64,000 nucleotides of DNA from Streptomyces camponoticapitis (GCF_014646115.1 NZ_BMMV01000018.1:57928-121927); one strand, 5' to 3'. Numbered from the stretch's first letter, positions 18,160 through 26,765 are shown. Program-made: numbers and translations. The notes: generated from the sequence alone by a model not told the origin.

Positions 18160-18198
18160 AGTCATCGCTGTCGAGCACCAGCTGACGAGGAATCAGAT

Positions 18199-19635
18199 AT
18201 GACGAGCACTCAGTCCGCCGCCGACACCGGGCTCTTCTCGCCGGTCCGGGCCGGCACCCCGGCCGAGGCGGCCACCACCGACGCCGCGTGCCTCCAGGCC
18301 ATGCTCGACACCGAAGCCGCCCTGGCCCGGGTCCAGGCGCGGCTCGGGGCCGTACCCGAGTCCGCCGCCCGTGTCATCGGGGAGACCGCGCGGGCCGAGA
18401 ACTTCGACCTGTACGACCTGGCGGTCCAGGCCCGTGGCGCCGCCAACCCGGTCGTGCCGCTCGTACGGCGGCTCACCGCGCTGGTCGCCGCCGAGGACGC
18501 CGAGGCCGCGCACAGCGTCCACCAGGGGTCCACCAGCCAGGACATCCTCGACACCGGCCTCATGCTGGTCGCCGCGCGCACCCTGGACCTCGTGCTGGCC
18601 GACCTCGACCGCACCGCCGACGCGCTGGCCCGCCTCGCCGCCCGGCACCGCGACACCCCCATGGCGGCCCGCACCCTGGGGCAGCACGCCGTGCCGACCA
18701 CCTTCGGCCTCAAGGCGGCGGGCTGGCTCCAGGGCGTACTCGACGCGCGCGACCGGCTGCGCAGGGTGCGCGGCGAGGGCCTGCCGGTCCAACTCGGCGG
18801 CGCGGCGGGCACGATGGCCGGATATCTGGAGTACGCCCTCCTGCATGTGCCGCACGCCGCCGACGACGGCGGCCGGCGGTACATCCGGGAGCTGCCCGCC
18901 GCGCTCGCCGCCGAACTGGGCCTGACCGAACCCCTCGTGCCCTGGCACACCGTCCGTACGCCCGTCGCCGACCTGGGCGCGGCGCTCGCCCTGCTGACGG
19001 GCGCGCTCGGCGGTATCGCGGCCGACGTCCAGCTCCTCTCCCGCACCGAGTCGGGCGAACTGGCGGAACCGGCCGCCGAGGGCCGCGGCACGTCCTCCGC
19101 CATGCCGCACAAACGCAACCCCGCGCTCTCGGCGCTGATCCGCTCCGCCGCCTACCAGGTGCCCTCCCTCGTCGGCACCCTCATGCAGGCGTCCGTCCAC
19201 GACGACGAACGGCCCGCCGGCGCCTGGCACGCCGAATGGCCCCCGCTGCGCGACTGTCTGCGGCTGGCCGGCGGCGCCGCGCACACCGCCGCCGAACTGA
19301 CCGAGGGCCTGACCGTCCATCAGGACCGGATGCGGGCCGATCTGGACCTGACCGGAGGTCTGGTCGTCTCCGAACGGCTCGCCGCCCAGCTGTCGGTGCG
19401 ACTCGGCCGGGCCGAGGCGAAGACGCTGCTTGCCCGCGTCTCGGCGGAGGCGGCGACCACCGGCCGCCATCTCGCGGACGTCCTGGCCGAGGCCCCCGCC
19501 CTGGCCGGCCGCCGCTCGGCCGAAGACCTCAGGAAGCTCTGCGACCCGGCGCACTACACGGGGGCGGCAGGCCACTTGGTGGACCGCGTCCTGGCGCGTC
19601 ATCGGGGCCTCGACCGCGATCTGCCGACGGGCTGA
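18199..19635 (+). CDS. Fumarase/aspartase-superfamily lyase resembling CreD/FzmL (nitrosuccinate lyase)
   Basis: The 478-residue protein belongs to the adenylosuccinate lyase/CMLE branch of the superfamily. Motifs are HQGSTSQDILDTG (conserved region 2) and GTSSAMPHKRNPA (signature loop with the catalytic Ser around residues 299-300). In the aspartate-nitrosuccinate route the lyase splits nitrosuccinate into fumarate and nitrous acid. By sequence alone it could be a 3-carboxymuconate cycloisomerase or an adenylosuccinate-lyase relative. However, no protocatechuate or purine genes are near, and the flavoprotein of the same pathway is 39 bp upstream. The ATG at 18199 follows GAGGA. It is the last gene of the rightward operon. 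Confidence 0.8.
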   Translation: MTSTQSAADTGLFSPVRAGTPAEAATTDAACLQAMLDTEAALARVQARLGAVPESAARVIGETARAENFDLYDLAVQARGAANPVVPLVRRLTALVAAEDAEAAHSVHQGSTSQDILDTGLMLVAARTLDLVLADLDRTADALARLAARHRDTPMAARTLGQHAVPTTFGLKAAGWLQGVLDARDRLRRVRGEGLPVQLGGAAGTMAGYLEYALLHVPHAADDGGRRYIRELPAALAAELGLTEPLVPWHTVRTPVADLGAALALLTGALGGIAADVQLLSRTESGELAEPAAEGRGTSSAMPHKRNPALSALIRSAAYQVPSLVGTLMQASVHDDERPAGAWHAEWPPLRDCLRLAGGAAHTAAELTEGLTVHQDRMRADLDLTGGLVVSERLAAQLSVRLGRAEAKTLLARVSAEAATTGRHLADVLAEAPALAGRRSAEDLRKLCDPAHYTGAAGHLVDRVLARHRGLDRDLPTG

Positions 19636-19760
19636 GCCGGTCGGGGAGCCCACCAGGCATTTGCGCTCGCTTGTCAAGATCGAGCCCTATGTAAGGATGA
19701 GCCCGTCGCCCGGCAATGGGCCGCGCGGCCCGTACGACTCCCTCCACTGGATGGTCTTGG

Positions 19761-19967
19761 ATGCAGAGCTCTCAGCGTCGTATCGTCCGAACCGCGCCTC
19801 TTCCCGCCGCAGATGAGTCCGTTTCGCGTCCGCAGCACAGCGACCTCTTTCTGGAGGCGCACTACACCGTCGACCTTCCGCCCCTGGAGGACGACGCCGA
19901 GTTCGACGGCGCTCCCGCCACGGACAGCGGCGCCTACCGGGGAGGGCGCCCGCATGCCGGTGGATGA
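19761..19967 (+). CDS. Possible small acidic protein upstream of ppk2
   Basis: This 68-residue reading frame starts at an ATG and overlaps the ppk2 start by 14 bases. Its second half is acidic and has normal Streptomyces third-position GC (around LFLEAHYTVDLPPLEDD), which is the reason to list it. The ribosome-binding site is poor. No family is recognised. It may be a real leader gene coupled to ppk2 or only open frame. Confidence 0.35.
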   Translation: MQSSQRRIVRTAPLPAADESVSRPQHSDLFLEAHYTVDLPPLEDDAEFDGAPATDSGAYRGGRPHAGG

Positions 19968-20988
19968 GAAGGACGAGGACTCCGAGGCGAGTGTCCTGCT
20001 CGACGGGCTGACCGTCGACGACCGGAACCCCGAGCAGCCCGTCCTGCTCGACAAGTCCGGCCGCCCCATACAGACATGGCGGCAGAACTACCCGTACGCG
20101 AAGAAGATGCGCCGCCGCGAGTACGAGCGGACCAAGCGCACGCTCCAGATCGAACTGCTCAAGTTCCAGCGCTGGGTGAAGGAGACCGGCCAGCGCGTGG
20201 TGGTGGTCTGCGAGGGCCGGGACGCGGCGGGCAAGGGCGGCACCATCCAGCGGTTCACCGAGCGGCTCAACCCGCGTGGCGCCCGCGTGGTGGCCCTGGA
20301 GAAGCCCACCGAGCGAGAAGCGGGGCAGTGGTACTTCCAGCGGTATGTGGCGCATCTGCCGTCCGCCGGGGAGATCGTCTTCTTCGACCGCTCCTGGTAC
20401 AACCGGGCCGGTGTCGAGCGGGTGATGGGCTTCTGTACGGAGGACGAGTACGAGCACTTCCTGCACCAGGCGCCCCAGTTCGAGCGGATGCTCACCGACG
20501 ACGGCGTCCTGCTCGTGAAGTTCTGGTTCTCGGTCTCGCACGACGAGCAGCGCACACGCTTCGCGATCCGTCAGATCGATCCCGTACGGCAGTGGAAGCT
20601 CTCGCCCACCGACCTGGCGTCGCTCGACCTCTGGGACGCGTACACCACGGCGAAGGTCGACATGTTCCGCGCCACCGACACCTCCCACGCGCCCTGGAGC
20701 GTGGTCAAGAACAACGACAAGAAGCGTGGGCGGCTGGAGGCCATGCGCAGCCTGCTGTGGCGGATGGACTACGACAAGAAGGACGAGACGGTCCTCGGCG
20801 TGCCCGACCCGCTCATCGTGGGCCCTGCCGACACCCTGCTCGAGGCGGGCGAGGAGAGGACGGACCTGTCCCCGACCCCGCTCGCGGCCCGTATGCACGG
20901 GCCGGGCGACCACCCGGTGGACGAGCGGCCGCCGCCCGGCCCGGACCCGGAGCGGAAGCCGAAGGGGAAGGGCGAGCCCGAGGGCTGA
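19954..20988 (+). CDS. ppk2: Polyphosphate kinase 2
   Basis: This 344-residue, single-domain PPK2 uses polyphosphate to phosphorylate nucleoside mono- or diphosphates, or runs in reverse. Walker A is in CEGRDAAGKGGTI, the Walker B-like stretch is VFFDRSWYNRAGVERVMGF, and the lid region carries REYERTKRTLQIELLKFQRWVKE before it. The ATG at 19954 is preceded by GGAGG with eight bases between. The C-terminal 45 residues are Pro/Glu/Lys-rich and probably disordered. It ends exactly where the convergent trpF gene ends, with no room for a terminator. It is probably outside the biosynthetic operon, although it follows it on the same strand. Confidence 0.92.
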   Translation: MPVDEKDEDSEASVLLDGLTVDDRNPEQPVLLDKSGRPIQTWRQNYPYAKKMRRREYERTKRTLQIELLKFQRWVKETGQRVVVVCEGRDAAGKGGTIQRFTERLNPRGARVVALEKPTEREAGQWYFQRYVAHLPSAGEIVFFDRSWYNRAGVERVMGFCTEDEYEHFLHQAPQFERMLTDDGVLLVKFWFSVSHDEQRTRFAIRQIDPVRQWKLSPTDLASLDLWDAYTTAKVDMFRATDTSHAPWSVVKNNDKKRGRLEAMRSLLWRMDYDKKDETVLGVPDPLIVGPADTLLEAGEERTDLSPTPLAARMHGPGDHPVDERPPPGPDPERKPKGKGEPEG

Positions 20989-21615
20989 TCACCGGGTCCT
21001 GTCGAGTCCTCCCGGAGCGCCGACAGCGGCGAGGAACTTCTCGATCAGCCCGACGTCCTTCACGCCCCGGCTGCTCTCCACCCCGCTCGACACGTCGACA
21101 CCCCACGGCCGCAGCGCGGCCACGGCGTCGACCACGTTGTCCGGCGAGAGGCCGCCGGACAGGATCCAGGAGCCCCTCGGCGGCTCGGGGAGCGATTCCG
21201 GCGACCAGCGCTCGCCGGAGCCCGGCCGCGGCGAGTCGATGATCAGCATGTCCTCGCCGTACGCGCCCGTGGCCAGCGGATCGCCCGAGCGCGGCGAGGT
21301 GGCGCGGATGAGGCGGAAGCCGTCGGCGCGCAGCGCGGCGAACGCCTCGGGCGCTTCGCCGCCGTGCAGTTGGACCGTGTCCGCGCCCGCCTCGGCCGCC
21401 GCCCGGCGCACCTCCTCCAGCGGCTCGCCGCGGAAGACCGCGACCTTGGCGACACCGGGGGGCACGAGCGCGGTGAGCGGGCGGGCCTCGGCGGCCGCCA
21501 GCCGCCGGGGGCTCGTGGTCAGGATGAATCCGACGGCGGAGGCACCGCCGGCCACGGCGGCCTCGACCTCGGCGGGCTTCCGCAGCCCGCAGACCTTGAC
21601 GTACAAGTTGTGCAA
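20989..21615 (-). CDS. trpF: TrpF, N-(5'-phosphoribosyl)anthranilate isomerase
   Basis: This 208-residue TIM barrel catalyses the Amadori rearrangement in tryptophan synthesis. The catalytic Cys is in VKVCGLRK and the catalytic Asp in MLIIDSPRP. The phosphate-binding loops are LSGGLSPDNV and VDVSSGVES. The TTG at 21615 has GAGGAG six bases upstream and gives the normal family length; the open frame continuing to 22056 is unrelated. Many streptomycetes lack a dedicated TrpF because the bifunctional PriA serves both His and Trp pathways, so a stand-alone copy away from other trp genes is noteworthy. It is divergent from a decayed acyl-CoA synthetase and convergent with ppk2. Confidence 0.88.
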   Translation of the reverse strand: MHNLYVKVCGLRKPAEVEAAVAGGASAVGFILTTSPRRLAAAEARPLTALVPPGVAKVAVFRGEPLEEVRRAAAEAGADTVQLHGGEAPEAFAALRADGFRLIRATSPRSGDPLATGAYGEDMLIIDSPRPGSGERWSPESLPEPPRGSWILSGGLSPDNVVDAVAALRPWGVDVSSGVESSRGVKDVGLIEKFLAAVGAPGGLDRTR

Positions 21616-21672
21616 CAGGAGCTCCTCGCTCGATGGACTCAACCCGAGAGTACGAAGAAAGCGAGACGTACG

Positions 21673-22693
21673 TTGCCGGACACCGCCGCCCTGACCGCCC
21701 CCGGGGCGCCTTTCGAGGTCAAACGCGCCGAGAACGGCTCGCTGATGTACGCGGACGGCCCGCGCACCCTGCGGGAGTTCGTGGAGACGACGTGGGCCTA
21801 CGGGGAGCGGCCCTTCCTTGTAGGCGGCGACGGATCCCGCCTCCTTGCGTACGGTGAGTTCTTCGCCGCCGCGACGATGCTGGCGAACCGATTCCTGGAC
21901 ATCCACGGCCTGCGGCCGGGCGACCGGGCCGCCGTCGTGATGGGCGACCGACCGGACTGGCAGACGGCCTTCTGGGCCACACAGCTCGCCGGGCTCGTCG
22001 CCGTACCGCTCGATGCCCGATGGGCGGGGGACGAGGTGGGCCGCGCACTGGACCACTGCGCGCCCCGCGTGCTGCTCGTGGACGGCGAGCGGCTGCCCGC
22101 CGTCACGGGGTGGGCGGAGCGCGAGCGGGCGCGTGTGGTGGTCTTCGGCCCGGGGGAGGCCGAGGGAGCGCTCACCGAGCGGTACGAGGACCTGCCCGCC
22201 CCCGATCCGTACGCGGCCCCGCCCGACATCGAGATCCGCGCGGAGTCCGACGCCACCATCCGCTACGTGTCACCGGCGGAACCCCTCAGAGGCGCCGTCT
22301 CCACCCAGCTCGCACAGGCGGGCGCCGCGATGGACGCCCGCTACCGCGTCGCTGCGGACGCGCTCGGACGCGGGGAGCTGCCGGGGCTGGGCCCGGCACC
22401 CGTCGGACGGCTGACGCGCCCCTTCTCCGGGCAGGCCGCGCTCTTCGAGGCGTACGGCGCGATGGCGGCGGGCGGCGCGCTGGTCCTGGACGCACCGGCG
22501 GGGGGAAGCGCGGGCGGACGGACCGGACGCGCCGGAACCCGCGTACGCCGGGACGCCCGCCGTCGAGTCACGCGTGTCCCCGGACACCGGGGAGGTGTGG
22601 CTGCGCGGCCAGTCGCTCCCGTACGCCTACTGGCGCGAAGAGCGGGCCACCGCCGAGGCGTTCACCGCCGACGGCTGGGTCAGGACCGGCTGA
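21673..22693 (+). pseudogene. Decayed AMP-dependent acyl-CoA synthetase
   Basis: The first part, from a TTG near 21673, reads as an acyl-CoA synthetase N-terminus (SLMYADGPRTLREFVE, HGLRPGDRAAVVMGDRPDW, TQLAGLVAVPLDARW). The expected Thr/Ser/Gly-rich AMP-binding loop is missing, replaced by unrelated sequence after ATIRYVSPAEP. Between about 22500 and 22526 the homologous frame moves by one, after which TGEVWLRGQSLPYAYW and FTADGWVRTG (a recognisable late motif of the family) appear in the second frame and then a stop at 22691. The C-terminal domain is absent. It is therefore frame-shifted, internally deleted and truncated. The 3' end overlaps the convergent protease gene. Confidence 0.72.
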
Positions 22694-23981
22694 TCCGGAC
22701 CCGGTAGCCGTCCTTCCCCGCCTTTCCGACCACCGCGACGCTGATGCCGCCCTCCCGGTCCCGGAACGTCTCGCCCGGCCCGTACGGCGCGTCCGACAGC
22801 TCCGCGTGCACGTTGGGGCGCCGTGTACAGCCGCCGCTGCGCTCCTCGCTGTCGGAGACGGTCACCGGGCCGCGGCCGGTGTCGATGTCGGACTCGACCC
22901 GGTAGACCAGCACGCCCGGCTTGCAGACGGCCTCGTCGTTGCCCGCGCGGGTGCGGACCTCGATCGCGTACCCGGAGTCCTCGGAGAGCGGCACGAACGC
23001 CAGCTTGTGACCGCCCTCGGTGGCCAGCGGGGTGAGGTCGTGCTCGCTGCGGCCGGGGGCGGACGCGCAGCTGATCTGCTTGTTGTCGAGCCAGCCGAGC
23101 TTCCACTTGTGCCAGCCCAGCAGGTCGTTGTTGGCCCCCCAGTCCTCGGACATGATGTCCCAGTGCCCGACCGCGCCGCCGCCGTCCAGGGTGTAGAGGT
23201 CGGGAAGGCCGAAGACATGGCCGTTCTCGTGCGGCAGGACGCGGTAGCCGGTCCGCGCGTACGACCCCGAGCCGTCGTCCTGGCGGCTGTAGACGAAGGA
23301 CGTGTTGGCGAGGGGGACACCGTCCGCCTTGGGGGCCTCGCCGTTGCCGGAGAACGTCACGGACAGGACGGTGTCGAGGGCCGAGGGGCCGGCGTTGGGG
23401 GTGACGAGGATGTTGACCAGGTCGTACTCGCTGAAGTCGACCTCGGGGTCGGCCTCCCGCACGATGTCCTGGACGAGACGCCGGTAGCCGGGTTCGTAAG
23501 GGGCGCCGCGCTCTATCCCGTAGTCGGCGAACGGCAGCGGCATCCGCAGCCAGTCCTTCAGCGGGGCCTCGGGCCGGTAGTCGAGCCGTCCGTAGGAGCT
23601 GGTGCGGAACCACCGCGAGGTCTGCGGGAAGAACTCCGCGAGCCGGTCGGCGGCGCTTCCGGAACCCTCCGCGTCGGAGAAGTCGACCATCAGGTTGAGC
23701 GCGCGGACCGTACCGGTGGAGCGGGTGTAGCCGGCGGGGGTGGGCACGCCCTCGGACATCTGGACCCCGACCGCGGAGGCGATACGGCACGGCACGAGCG
23801 TGGCGTCGTGCGAGGTGGAGACCGGCCCGGCGGAGGCCCGCGTCGGCAGCGGGAGAGTCGCGCTGGCGGTGGTGAGAGCGGCGAGGGTCAGGGTGGCGAG
23901 CGCGGCGAGTGTGCCGAGCCGGCCGGGTCGGGCGTGGCTGCCGCGAGCTGCTGTCTCACGTATCCGGCGGGAGTGCTTCAT
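22680..23981 (-). CDS. Secreted M6-family zinc metalloprotease
   Basis: The 433-residue precursor has a signal peptide: basic start MKHSRRIRE, then a hydrophobic Ala/Leu core around residues 23-42. The zinc motif HENGH with following VFGLPDLY (about H251-H255) matches the HExxH of M6 (immune-inhibitor-A-like) peptidases, as do the upstream NLMVDFSD and the later DIMSEDWGANN. The family degrades proteins outside the cell. The ATG at 23981 has AAGG upstream and puts the signal peptide at the N-terminus. Cys residues in VPCRI, ISCAS, AVCKPG and GGCTRR may form disulfides. It is convergent with the acyl-CoA synthetase pseudogene. Confidence 0.85.
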   Translation of the reverse strand: MKHSRRIRETAARGSHARPGRLGTLAALATLTLAALTTASATLPLPTRASAGPVSTSHDATLVPCRIASAVGVQMSEGVPTPAGYTRSTGTVRALNLMVDFSDAEGSGSAADRLAEFFPQTSRWFRTSSYGRLDYRPEAPLKDWLRMPLPFADYGIERGAPYEPGYRRLVQDIVREADPEVDFSEYDLVNILVTPNAGPSALDTVLSVTFSGNGEAPKADGVPLANTSFVYSRQDDGSGSYARTGYRVLPHENGHVFGLPDLYTLDGGGAVGHWDIMSEDWGANNDLLGWHKWKLGWLDNKQISCASAPGRSEHDLTPLATEGGHKLAFVPLSEDSGYAIEVRTRAGNDEAVCKPGVLVYRVESDIDTGRGPVTVSDSEERSGGCTRRPNVHAELSDAPYGPGETFRDREGGISVAVVGKAGKDGYRVRISRS

Positions 23982-24153
23982 CGGCCGCCTTCGGGTCAGC
24001 GGCAGTCGTCCTACCTGACTGCTCTCCGTTCGATCACCCTGCGTCGGTCGGCGTGTCGGCGCTCGCTGGGTGCGCCGATCGTGGGGTTTTCCGGACCGGC
24101 GGCCGGCTGGCCCGGATCCTGTGACCCAGCTCACAGGATCTGGCGAAATAACC

Positions 24154-24206
24154 GGGGACGGCTTCCCCGTTTGCATTCGTGTCAAGGAAACGGGGATGCG
24201 TTCCCC
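24154..24206. promoter_or_regulatory. Tandem operator-like dyads upstream of tetR
   Basis: Two near-identical 15-bp inverted repeats occur here, GGGGACGGCTTCCCC (24154-24168) and GGGGATGCGTTCCCC (24192-24206), with centres 38 bp apart. Each has perfect GGGGA/TCCCC arms. They end 29 bp before the GTG of the TetR gene, where an autoregulatory operator would be expected. The assignment is inference from position and symmetry. Confidence 0.6.
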
Positions 24207-24235
24207 ACTTGTGTGACCGAGGGAAGGACCCCGTC

Positions 24236-24889
24236 GTGACCGCCGTTGCCACCGAATCCGACACGCGCCGCGTTCCGCGTCCGCGCGCGGACGCGCTGCG
24301 CAACAGGGAGCGCATTGTGGCGGCGGCCCGGGAAATCCTCGTGGAGTCGGGCCCGGACGTGCCGCTCGACGAGATCGCTCGCCGCGCAGGCGTCGGCAAC
24401 GCGACGCTCTACCGTCACTTCCCCGACCGCTCCACGCTGATACTGGAGGTGGTGCACTCCGTCATGGCGCGCACCGCGGACCAGGCGGAGCGGGCGGCGG
24501 CCGAGGAGACCGACGCGTTCGAGGCGCTCAGCCGCTTCGTCCACGCGGCGGCCGACGAGCGGATCGGTGCCCTGTGCCCGCTCCTCTCCGGCAGCTTCAA
24601 CGGAGACCTCCCTCATCTGCACGCGGAACGCGAGCGCCTCGAAGCGGCCGTCGAAGGCCTCATGGAGAAGGCGCGCGCGACCGGCAGGCTGCGCACCGAC
24701 GTCGCGGTCGGTGACCTGATGGTCGCTCTCTCCCAGCTCACCCGTCCGCTGCCCGGTACCGGCTGTCTGAACATCGACCGCTTCACGCACCGGCATCTAC
24801 AGCTGTTCCTGGACGGTCTGGAAGCGCCCGCGCGCTCCCGGCTGCCGGGTGCGGCGGCGACTCTGGAGGATCTGCGCCACCGTCGATGA
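24236..24889 (+). CDS. TetR/AcrR-family transcriptional regulator
   Basis: The 217-residue protein has an N-terminal TetR helix-turn-helix: ALRNRERIVAAAREIL, then VPLDEIARRAGVGNATLYRHF. The C-terminal ligand domain contains LCPLLSGSF. The GTG at 24236 has AAGGA eight bases upstream. Two tandem dyads directly upstream suggest autoregulation. The DHA2-type efflux pump 234 bp downstream on the same strand is the likely regulated partner, as is usual for TetR/MFS pairs. The inducing ligand is unknown. Confidence 0.9.
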   Translation: MTAVATESDTRRVPRPRADALRNRERIVAAAREILVESGPDVPLDEIARRAGVGNATLYRHFPDRSTLILEVVHSVMARTADQAERAAAEETDAFEALSRFVHAAADERIGALCPLLSGSFNGDLPHLHAERERLEAAVEGLMEKARATGRLRTDVAVGDLMVALSQLTRPLPGTGCLNIDRFTHRHLQLFLDGLEAPARSRLPGAAATLEDLRHRR

Positions 24890-25123
24890 CGACGTGTGCC
24901 GCGCCCCCGGACCAAGAACTTCTGTCGACCACGTAGCCCAAGCACGCTCCGAGGGCCGCTCGTGCCCGAGGACCACTCACCACTTTTGACGACCACGTAC
25001 ACCGGCGACCGCGATCGGGCGGGCCGGATTCCACGAACCAGTAACCCGTAACCCGCGCATGGGGCCGACCAGTGCGTCCCCGCGCCCGTTATGACCTCTT
25101 CGTACGCATAGGCGGCCACACCC

Positions 25124-26671
25124 ATGTCAAAAACTGCCGAGAGCCGGCTCCCGGACCCCAAGGTCCCCGAGTCGGTCCCCGATCCCAAGCGCTGGAGAGC
25201 CCTGGTGTTCATCGCCCTGGCCCAGCTGATGGTCGTGCTCGACGCGACCATCGTGAATATCGCGCTGCCCTCCGCCCAGCAGGACCTGGGCATATCGGAC
25301 GGCAACCGCCAGTGGGTCATCACCGCCTACGCGCTGGCCTTCGGTGGCCTGCTGCTCTTCGGCGGACGCATCGCCGACCTGTGGGGCCGTAAGCGCACCT
25401 TTGTCGTCGGTCTCCTCGGCTTCGCCGCCGCGTCCGCCGTCGGCGGCGCCGCGACCAGCGAGGCCATGCTGCTCGGCTCGCGTGCCCTCCAGGGCGCGTT
25501 CGGTGCCCTGCTCGCGCCCGCGGCGCTCTCCCTGCTCGCCGTGACGTTCGGCGACCCGAAGGAGCGCGCCAAGGCGTTCGGCATATTCGGTGCGATCGCC
25601 GGTGGCGGTGGCGCGGTCGGTCTGATCCTCGGCGGATTCCTCACCGAGTACCTGGACTGGCGCTGGACCTTCTTCGTCAACATCCCCTTCGCGATCGTGG
25701 CCGCCGCCGGCGCCTACTTCGTGATCCGGGAGCCCGCGGGCGGCCGTAACCGCTCGCCGCTCGACATCCCCGGTGTCTTCCTGTCCACGCTGGGCCTGGT
25801 GGCGCTGGTGTACGGCTTCACGCGCGCCGAGTCCGAGGGCTGGTCCGACCCGACGACCATCGCCATGTTCGTCATCTCGGCCGTGCTGCTCGCCACGTTC
25901 GTCGCGGTCGAGGCACGGGTGAAGTCGCCGCTGCTGCCGCTGCGCGTCCTGATGGAGCGCAACCGCGGCGGTGTCTATCTCTCGCTGGGCCTGGCCATCA
26001 TCGGCATGTTCGGTCTGTTCCTCTTCCTGACCTACTACCTCCAGGTCGTGAAGGGCTTCACACCGGTCAAGACCGGCTTCGCCTTCCTGCCGATGATCGT
26101 GGGCATGATCACGGGCTCCACCCAGATCGGCGCCCGACTGATGACCCGCGTCCCGCCGCGGCTGCTGATGGGCCCCGGCTTCCTGGTCGGCGCGACCGGC
26201 ATGCTGCTGCTGACGCAGCTGGAGATCGGCAGCTCGTACCCGGCCCTGATCCTGCCGGCGCTGCTGCTGCTCGGCCTCGGCATGGGTACGGCCTTCATGC
26301 CGGCCATGTCCCTCGCGACCCACGGCATCGAGCCGCGTGACGCGGGCGTCGCCTCGGCGATGGTCAACACCTCGCAGCAGGTCGGCGGCGCGATCGGTAC
26401 GGCGCTGCTGAACACCGTGGCCGCCTCCGCCACCACCGCGTACGTCGCCGCCAACTCGGCGGGCGCCGGCAACCCGAAGCTCCTGGAGCTCCAGGCGATG
26501 GTGCACGGCTACGCGAGTGCCATCTGGTGGGCGGTCGGCATCTTGGTCATCGCGGCCGGCATCGCCTTCACCTTCATCAACACCGGCCGTCCGGGGAGCA
26601 CCCAGGTGGCCAAGGGTGAGGGCGCCGACGGTCTGGCGGAAGACGTCAAGATCCCGGTGGCCATGCACTGA
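25124..26671 (+). CDS. DHA2-family (EmrB/QacA-type) MFS drug exporter
   Basis: This 515-residue integral membrane protein has about 14 predicted hydrophobic segments, the DHA2 hallmark. Family motifs are LDATIVNIALPSAQQDLG in TM1, GGRIADLWGRKRTF (motif A) and ILGGFLTEYLDWRWTFFVNI (TM5-6 region). It would export drugs by proton antiport at the cytoplasmic membrane. The ATG at 25124 starts a 33-residue cytosolic leader. The upstream TetR regulator with its tandem dyads probably controls it, though the 234-bp gap between them may hold a separate promoter. Confidence 0.92.
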   Translation: MSKTAESRLPDPKVPESVPDPKRWRALVFIALAQLMVVLDATIVNIALPSAQQDLGISDGNRQWVITAYALAFGGLLLFGGRIADLWGRKRTFVVGLLGFAAASAVGGAATSEAMLLGSRALQGAFGALLAPAALSLLAVTFGDPKERAKAFGIFGAIAGGGGAVGLILGGFLTEYLDWRWTFFVNIPFAIVAAAGAYFVIREPAGGRNRSPLDIPGVFLSTLGLVALVYGFTRAESEGWSDPTTIAMFVISAVLLATFVAVEARVKSPLLPLRVLMERNRGGVYLSLGLAIIGMFGLFLFLTYYLQVVKGFTPVKTGFAFLPMIVGMITGSTQIGARLMTRVPPRLLMGPGFLVGATGMLLLTQLEIGSSYPALILPALLLLGLGMGTAFMPAMSLATHGIEPRDAGVASAMVNTSQQVGGAIGTALLNTVAASATTAYVAANSAGAGNPKLLELQAMVHGYASAIWWAVGILVIAAGIAFTFINTGRPGSTQVAKGEGADGLAEDVKIPVAMH

Positions 26672-26720
26672 CGGTCCCGGCCCGCGGGGTCCCGGCGCCT
26701 GACGGTCCGGGCCCCGGACG

Positions 26721-26765
26721 GGCACCCGAGGGTCCGGCACCCGAGGGTCCGGCACCCGATGGTCC
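26721..26765. repeat. Three tandem 15-bp repeats
   Basis: The unit GGCACCCGAGGGTCC occurs three times in direct tandem, twice perfectly (26721-26735, 26736-26750) and once with a single change (26751-26765). It lies between the convergent MFS and marR genes, just before the shared terminator. The repeat number probably varies between strains by slippage. Confidence 0.85.

Noticed and set aside
18193..19677. A nearly 500-codon minus-strand frame opposite the lyase gene.
   Set aside because: Shadow frame; Gly/Arg/Val-rich with no motif, and the plus strand shows a complete lyase.
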